A DNA stretch of 64,000 nucleotides, from positions 434,001 to 498,000 of the forward strand of contig NZ_RAPO01000004.1 of the NCBI RefSeq assembly GCF_003610195.1. The letters are read 5' to 3'. Under the pieces are notes generated by a model. That model saw nothing but the letters and a program-made list of their open reading frames with translations. It made no database searches and was not told the DNA's origin. The DNA is from Halopiger aswanensis (lineage in GTDB: Archaea > Halobacteriota > Halobacteria > Halobacteriales > Natrialbaceae). Position 1 is the stretch's first letter. Each line of letters begins with the position of its first letter. Below, piece after piece: positions 61,648 through 64,000 of this stretch. Both the position numbers and the translations under genes were made by a program.

Positions 61648-63234
61648 ATGATGCGCTACTACCGCCGATACCTACAGGTTCTCCTCCGAGTACTCCCGAT
61701 CGCGTTCGCCCTATTGCGGGATCGGCGCCGGTTCGTCCTGTTCGGCCCGTCTAGACGCGTTTCCGACTCCGTCCACCGCGAGCGCGCCGAGCGACTGACG
61801 CGGATCATGCTCGACCTCGGACCGGCCTTCGTCAAAGTCGGCCAAGTGCTCTCGACACGACCGGACATCGTTCCCCCGACGTACGTCGAGACCTTCGCGA
61901 CGCTGCAGGACGAAGTCCCCGAAGACATCGGCGGCGACCCGTTCACCGTCCTCGAGGCGGAACTCGGTGACGCGATCGATCTCGAAACGGTCGAACCGAT
62001 CGCGGGCGGGTCGCTGGCGTTCGTGTACACGGCCGTCTACGAGGGCGAGCGCATCGCGCTGAAGGTTCGACGACCGGATCTCGTCCCGGTGATCGAGCGC
62101 GATCTGCGGGTTATCCAAGGACTCGTACCCCTGATCGCCCTGTTCGCCGACGAGAGCCAGCAGTACTCGCTCGAGAACGTCGCAGACGATTTCGAGTCGA
62201 TCATTCTCGACGAACTCGACTTCGAGCGCGAGTCGGCGATGATGACCGAACTGAGAGGGAACTTCGAGGACAACGAGCGAGTCGTCATCCCACAGGTGTA
62301 CCCGGAACTCTGTTCCGATCGGGTCGTCGCGATGGAGTACGTAGAGGGCGAGAAAGTAACCGACGAGGAGGCGCTCGCGGCCGCCGGCGTCGACGGCACC
62401 GAGATGGCGACGCTGATCGCGCGAACGTACCTGCAAATGGGGCTGGTCGACGGCGTCTTTCACGCCGATCCCCACCCGGGAAACCTATCGGTGACGCCTG
62501 ACGGGCGCCTCGTGATCTACGATTACGGGATGAGCCAGCGGTTGACCGAGCAGGAACAGGCGGATCTCACTTCCTTGTACCGGGCGCTCGTCCGCCGCGA
62601 CGTGGACGAACTAGTCCGCACCCTCGTCGCGCTCGAGGTCCTCGATCCGTCGGTCGATCGCAACGCCGTTCGCCGCGTCCTCGAGATGGTCATCGAGAAC
62701 CTCGAAGGGCGGACCGACATCACGTGGCGGACGATCATCACGGACCTGTTCGGACGACTCCGGGAGTTCCCGTTCCGGATCCCGCCGAACGTGATGTTGC
62801 TCGTCAGGGTCGGGACGGTCGGCGAAGGCGTCTGTCGGAACCTCGACCCGACGTTCGACTTCCTCGAGACGACGCGGTCGTTTCTCGTCGACCATGGGTT
62901 CCTCGAGCGGGAGTTCCAGGTACTGCTCGAGGACTTGCAACGCGATCTTCGCGAATCCGCACCCGTCGTCGCGGGACTTCCCGCACGGGCGGACAGCGTA
63001 CTCGACCGACTCGAGCGCGGCGAGCTCGTCGTCCGAACGGACCCCGTCGATGCACGAACTCGAGACGCAGTGATCCGCGAACTCGGCTACGCGGTCCTGA
63101 CGAGCGCGTTCGTCGTCGCGTCGGCACTGCTGACCTTTCACGACCGTGCCTACGAGATCGTCGGCCTCGCCGCTGCGCTCGTCTTTTTTCTGTGTTACGT
63201 CCGGTCCCGTCGGGCACGAACGCGGTCCCGGTGA
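61648..63234 (+). CDS. ABC1/UbiB-family atypical kinase
   Basis: 528 residues. KVGQVLSTRPDIVP (from Lys 63) is the family's KxGQ motif. PIAGGSLAFVYTA replaces the ATP P-loop, and IALKVRRPDL provides the lysine. HADPHPGNLSV and IYDYGMSQ are the catalytic-loop and metal (DYG) segments. Two C-terminal hydrophobic segments (VLTSAFVVASALLTF, LAAALVFFLCYV) anchor it in the membrane. Family members support quinone or lipid metabolism; in haloarchaea menaquinone-related function is a reasonable guess only. Confidence 0.92.
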   Translation: MMRYYRRYLQVLLRVLPIAFALLRDRRRFVLFGPSRRVSDSVHRERAERLTRIMLDLGPAFVKVGQVLSTRPDIVPPTYVETFATLQDEVPEDIGGDPFTVLEAELGDAIDLETVEPIAGGSLAFVYTAVYEGERIALKVRRPDLVPVIERDLRVIQGLVPLIALFADESQQYSLENVADDFESIILDELDFERESAMMTELRGNFEDNERVVIPQVYPELCSDRVVAMEYVEGEKVTDEEALAAAGVDGTEMATLIARTYLQMGLVDGVFHADPHPGNLSVTPDGRLVIYDYGMSQRLTEQEQADLTSLYRALVRRDVDELVRTLVALEVLDPSVDRNAVRRVLEMVIENLEGRTDITWRTIITDLFGRLREFPFRIPPNVMLLVRVGTVGEGVCRNLDPTFDFLETTRSFLVDHGFLEREFQVLLEDLQRDLRESAPVVAGLPARADSVLDRLERGELVVRTDPVDARTRDAVIRELGYAVLTSAFVVASALLTFHDRAYEIVGLAAALVFFLCYVRSRRARTRSR

Positions 63235-63249
63235 GACTTCGGCTCGTCC

Positions 63250-64000
63250 TTACGTCTCCGAGAGGCGAGCGACGGTCGAACTGATCCGCTCGACCTTCTC
63301 GGCTTGCTCCTCGTTGGCGCTGGCGACGTCTTCGATCTCGTCGGCGACGTGGTCGGCTTGCTCGAGGAGTTCGTCGACGAGCGACGCGACCTCTTCGGTG
63401 CTTGCGGCCTGATCGTCCGTCGCGTCGGAGACCTGCCGAACCCCCTCCGACGCTTCCTCGACGGCGCGGGCGATGTCCTGCAGGGTTTCCATCGCGTCGT
63501 TGACCTGCGTGATTCCCCGATCGATCTCCCGGGTCGTCTCCTCGAGGCTCGCGACCGTCTCGGCGGTGTCAGATTTGATTTCGTCGACCAGCCCTTCGAT
63601 CTCGCGGGCGTGCTCCTGGGACTCCTCGGCCAGCGATTTGACCTCGTTGGCGACGACGGCGAACCCGTCGCCGGCCTCGCCGGCGTGTGCGGCTTCGATG
63701 CTCGCGTTCAGCGCCAGCAGGTTCGTTTGGTCGGCGATGTCGTTGATGACGTCGACGATCTCGTCGATCTCGTCGATGCGCTCCTCGAGTTGCGAGACGT
63801 CGGCGGCGACTTCGGCGGTCGAGGAATCGATCGACTGCATCAACTCGATCGCTTCCGTCGCCGCTTCCCGTCCCTCCTGGGCCTGACTTTCGGCCTCGGC
63901 GCTGGTCGCGGCGACCTCCTCGGCCGTCGAGGCGATCTCTTCGACCGTCGCCGACATAGCCGCGACTTCGCTGGTCACGGTCTCCACCGAGTCGGCTTGA
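63250..64000 (-). CDS. Methyl-accepting chemotaxis transducer, 3' part (gene continues beyond window)
   Basis: The frame is open through base 64000, so the N-terminus lies outside. The visible 249 residues are the cytoplasmic coiled-coil signalling domain with heptad Ala/Glu methylation regions. The hairpin tip INDIADQTNLLALNASIEA followed by AGEAGDGFAVVANEVKSLAE docks CheA and CheW. The C-terminal helix ends EKVERISSTVARLSET. The sensor type (membrane or soluble) cannot be told. Convergent with the UbiB-like gene, 15 bases apart. Confidence 0.95.
   Translation of the reverse strand, partial: QADSVETVTSEVAAMSATVEEIASTAEEVAATSAEAESQAQEGREAATEAIELMQSIDSSTAEVAADVSQLEERIDEIDEIVDVINDIADQTNLLALNASIEAAHAGEAGDGFAVVANEVKSLAEESQEHAREIEGLVDEIKSDTAETVASLEETTREIDRGITQVNDAMETLQDIARAVEEASEGVRQVSDATDDQAASTEEVASLVDELLEQADHVADEIEDVASANEEQAEKVERISSTVARLSET

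Noticed and set aside
1-64000. Search for CRISPR arrays, tRNA or rRNA genes and intact transposases
   Set aside because: No regularly spaced repeats, cloverleaf-like tRNA blocks, rRNA sequence or transposase motifs were noticed by eye; a covariance-model scan would be the decisive test.

Overview
The window is high-GC, acidic-proteome DNA typical of a halophilic archaeon (class Halobacteria, possibly Natrialbales such as the Haloterrigena/Natrinema group, although the genus cannot be fixed from this sequence). Supporting signs are Asp/Glu-rich proteins, twin-arginine signals on the exported proteins (some with a lipobox), TATA-like boxes 25-35 bases before start codons with little or no leader, three intact UspA proteins, an Lrp/TRASH copper regulator and a halobacterial-type transducer. 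No rRNA, tRNA, CRISPR array or intact insertion sequence was seen.

Positions 1-50832 form a large accessory locus for plant-type acidic polysaccharide, best explained as rhamnogalacturonan-I/pectin with uronate, fucose and sulfate decorations. Two exported proteins act outside the cell: a PL11 rhamnogalacturonan lyase with two PKD domains and a ricin-type domain (34201-37164), and a beta-helix protein of unknown specificity (2960-5224). Two paralogous Dpp/Opp-type ABC importers (5796-11826 and 37841-44221, the second with fused ATPases) probably bring oligosaccharides in. Intracellular trimming enzymes are GH78 rhamnosidase, a GH28-like protein, PL22 oligogalacturonate lyase, GH29 fucosidase, GH2 uronidase, GH4 alpha-galacturonidase (CHEV motif), GH115 alpha-glucuronidase and GH105 unsaturated rhamnogalacturonyl hydrolase. 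A cysteine-type sulfatase sits beside its own formylglycine-generating enzyme at the left edge.

The released deoxysugars can be oxidised by a linked enzyme set: SDR dehydrogenase, COG3618-like lactonase, rhamnonate/fuconate dehydratase of the enolase superfamily, zinc dehydrogenase and FAH-family hydrolase, together matching the diketo-hydrolase route to pyruvate and lactate. A UxuA-type mannonate dehydratase, a Gfo/Idh/MocA oxidoreductase, a TIM-barrel isomerase-like protein and an F420-type luciferase-like oxidoreductase are further catabolic candidates. The locus carries decayed paralogues: two remnants of the solute-binding protein, one of the TIM-barrel isomerase and one of an IclR regulator. 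No intact sugar regulator is visible.

Positions 51097-64000 look more like general chromosome: GAP-family membrane protein, shikimate dehydrogenase, UspA proteins, a copper module (CopA, Lrp-TRASH regulator, CopZ, with a shared candidate operator), a serine beta-lactamase-like hydrolase with membrane tail, a frameshifted DUF998-like gene, a metallo-beta-lactamase-fold hydrolase, an ABC1/UbiB kinase and the 3' part of a methyl-accepting transducer.
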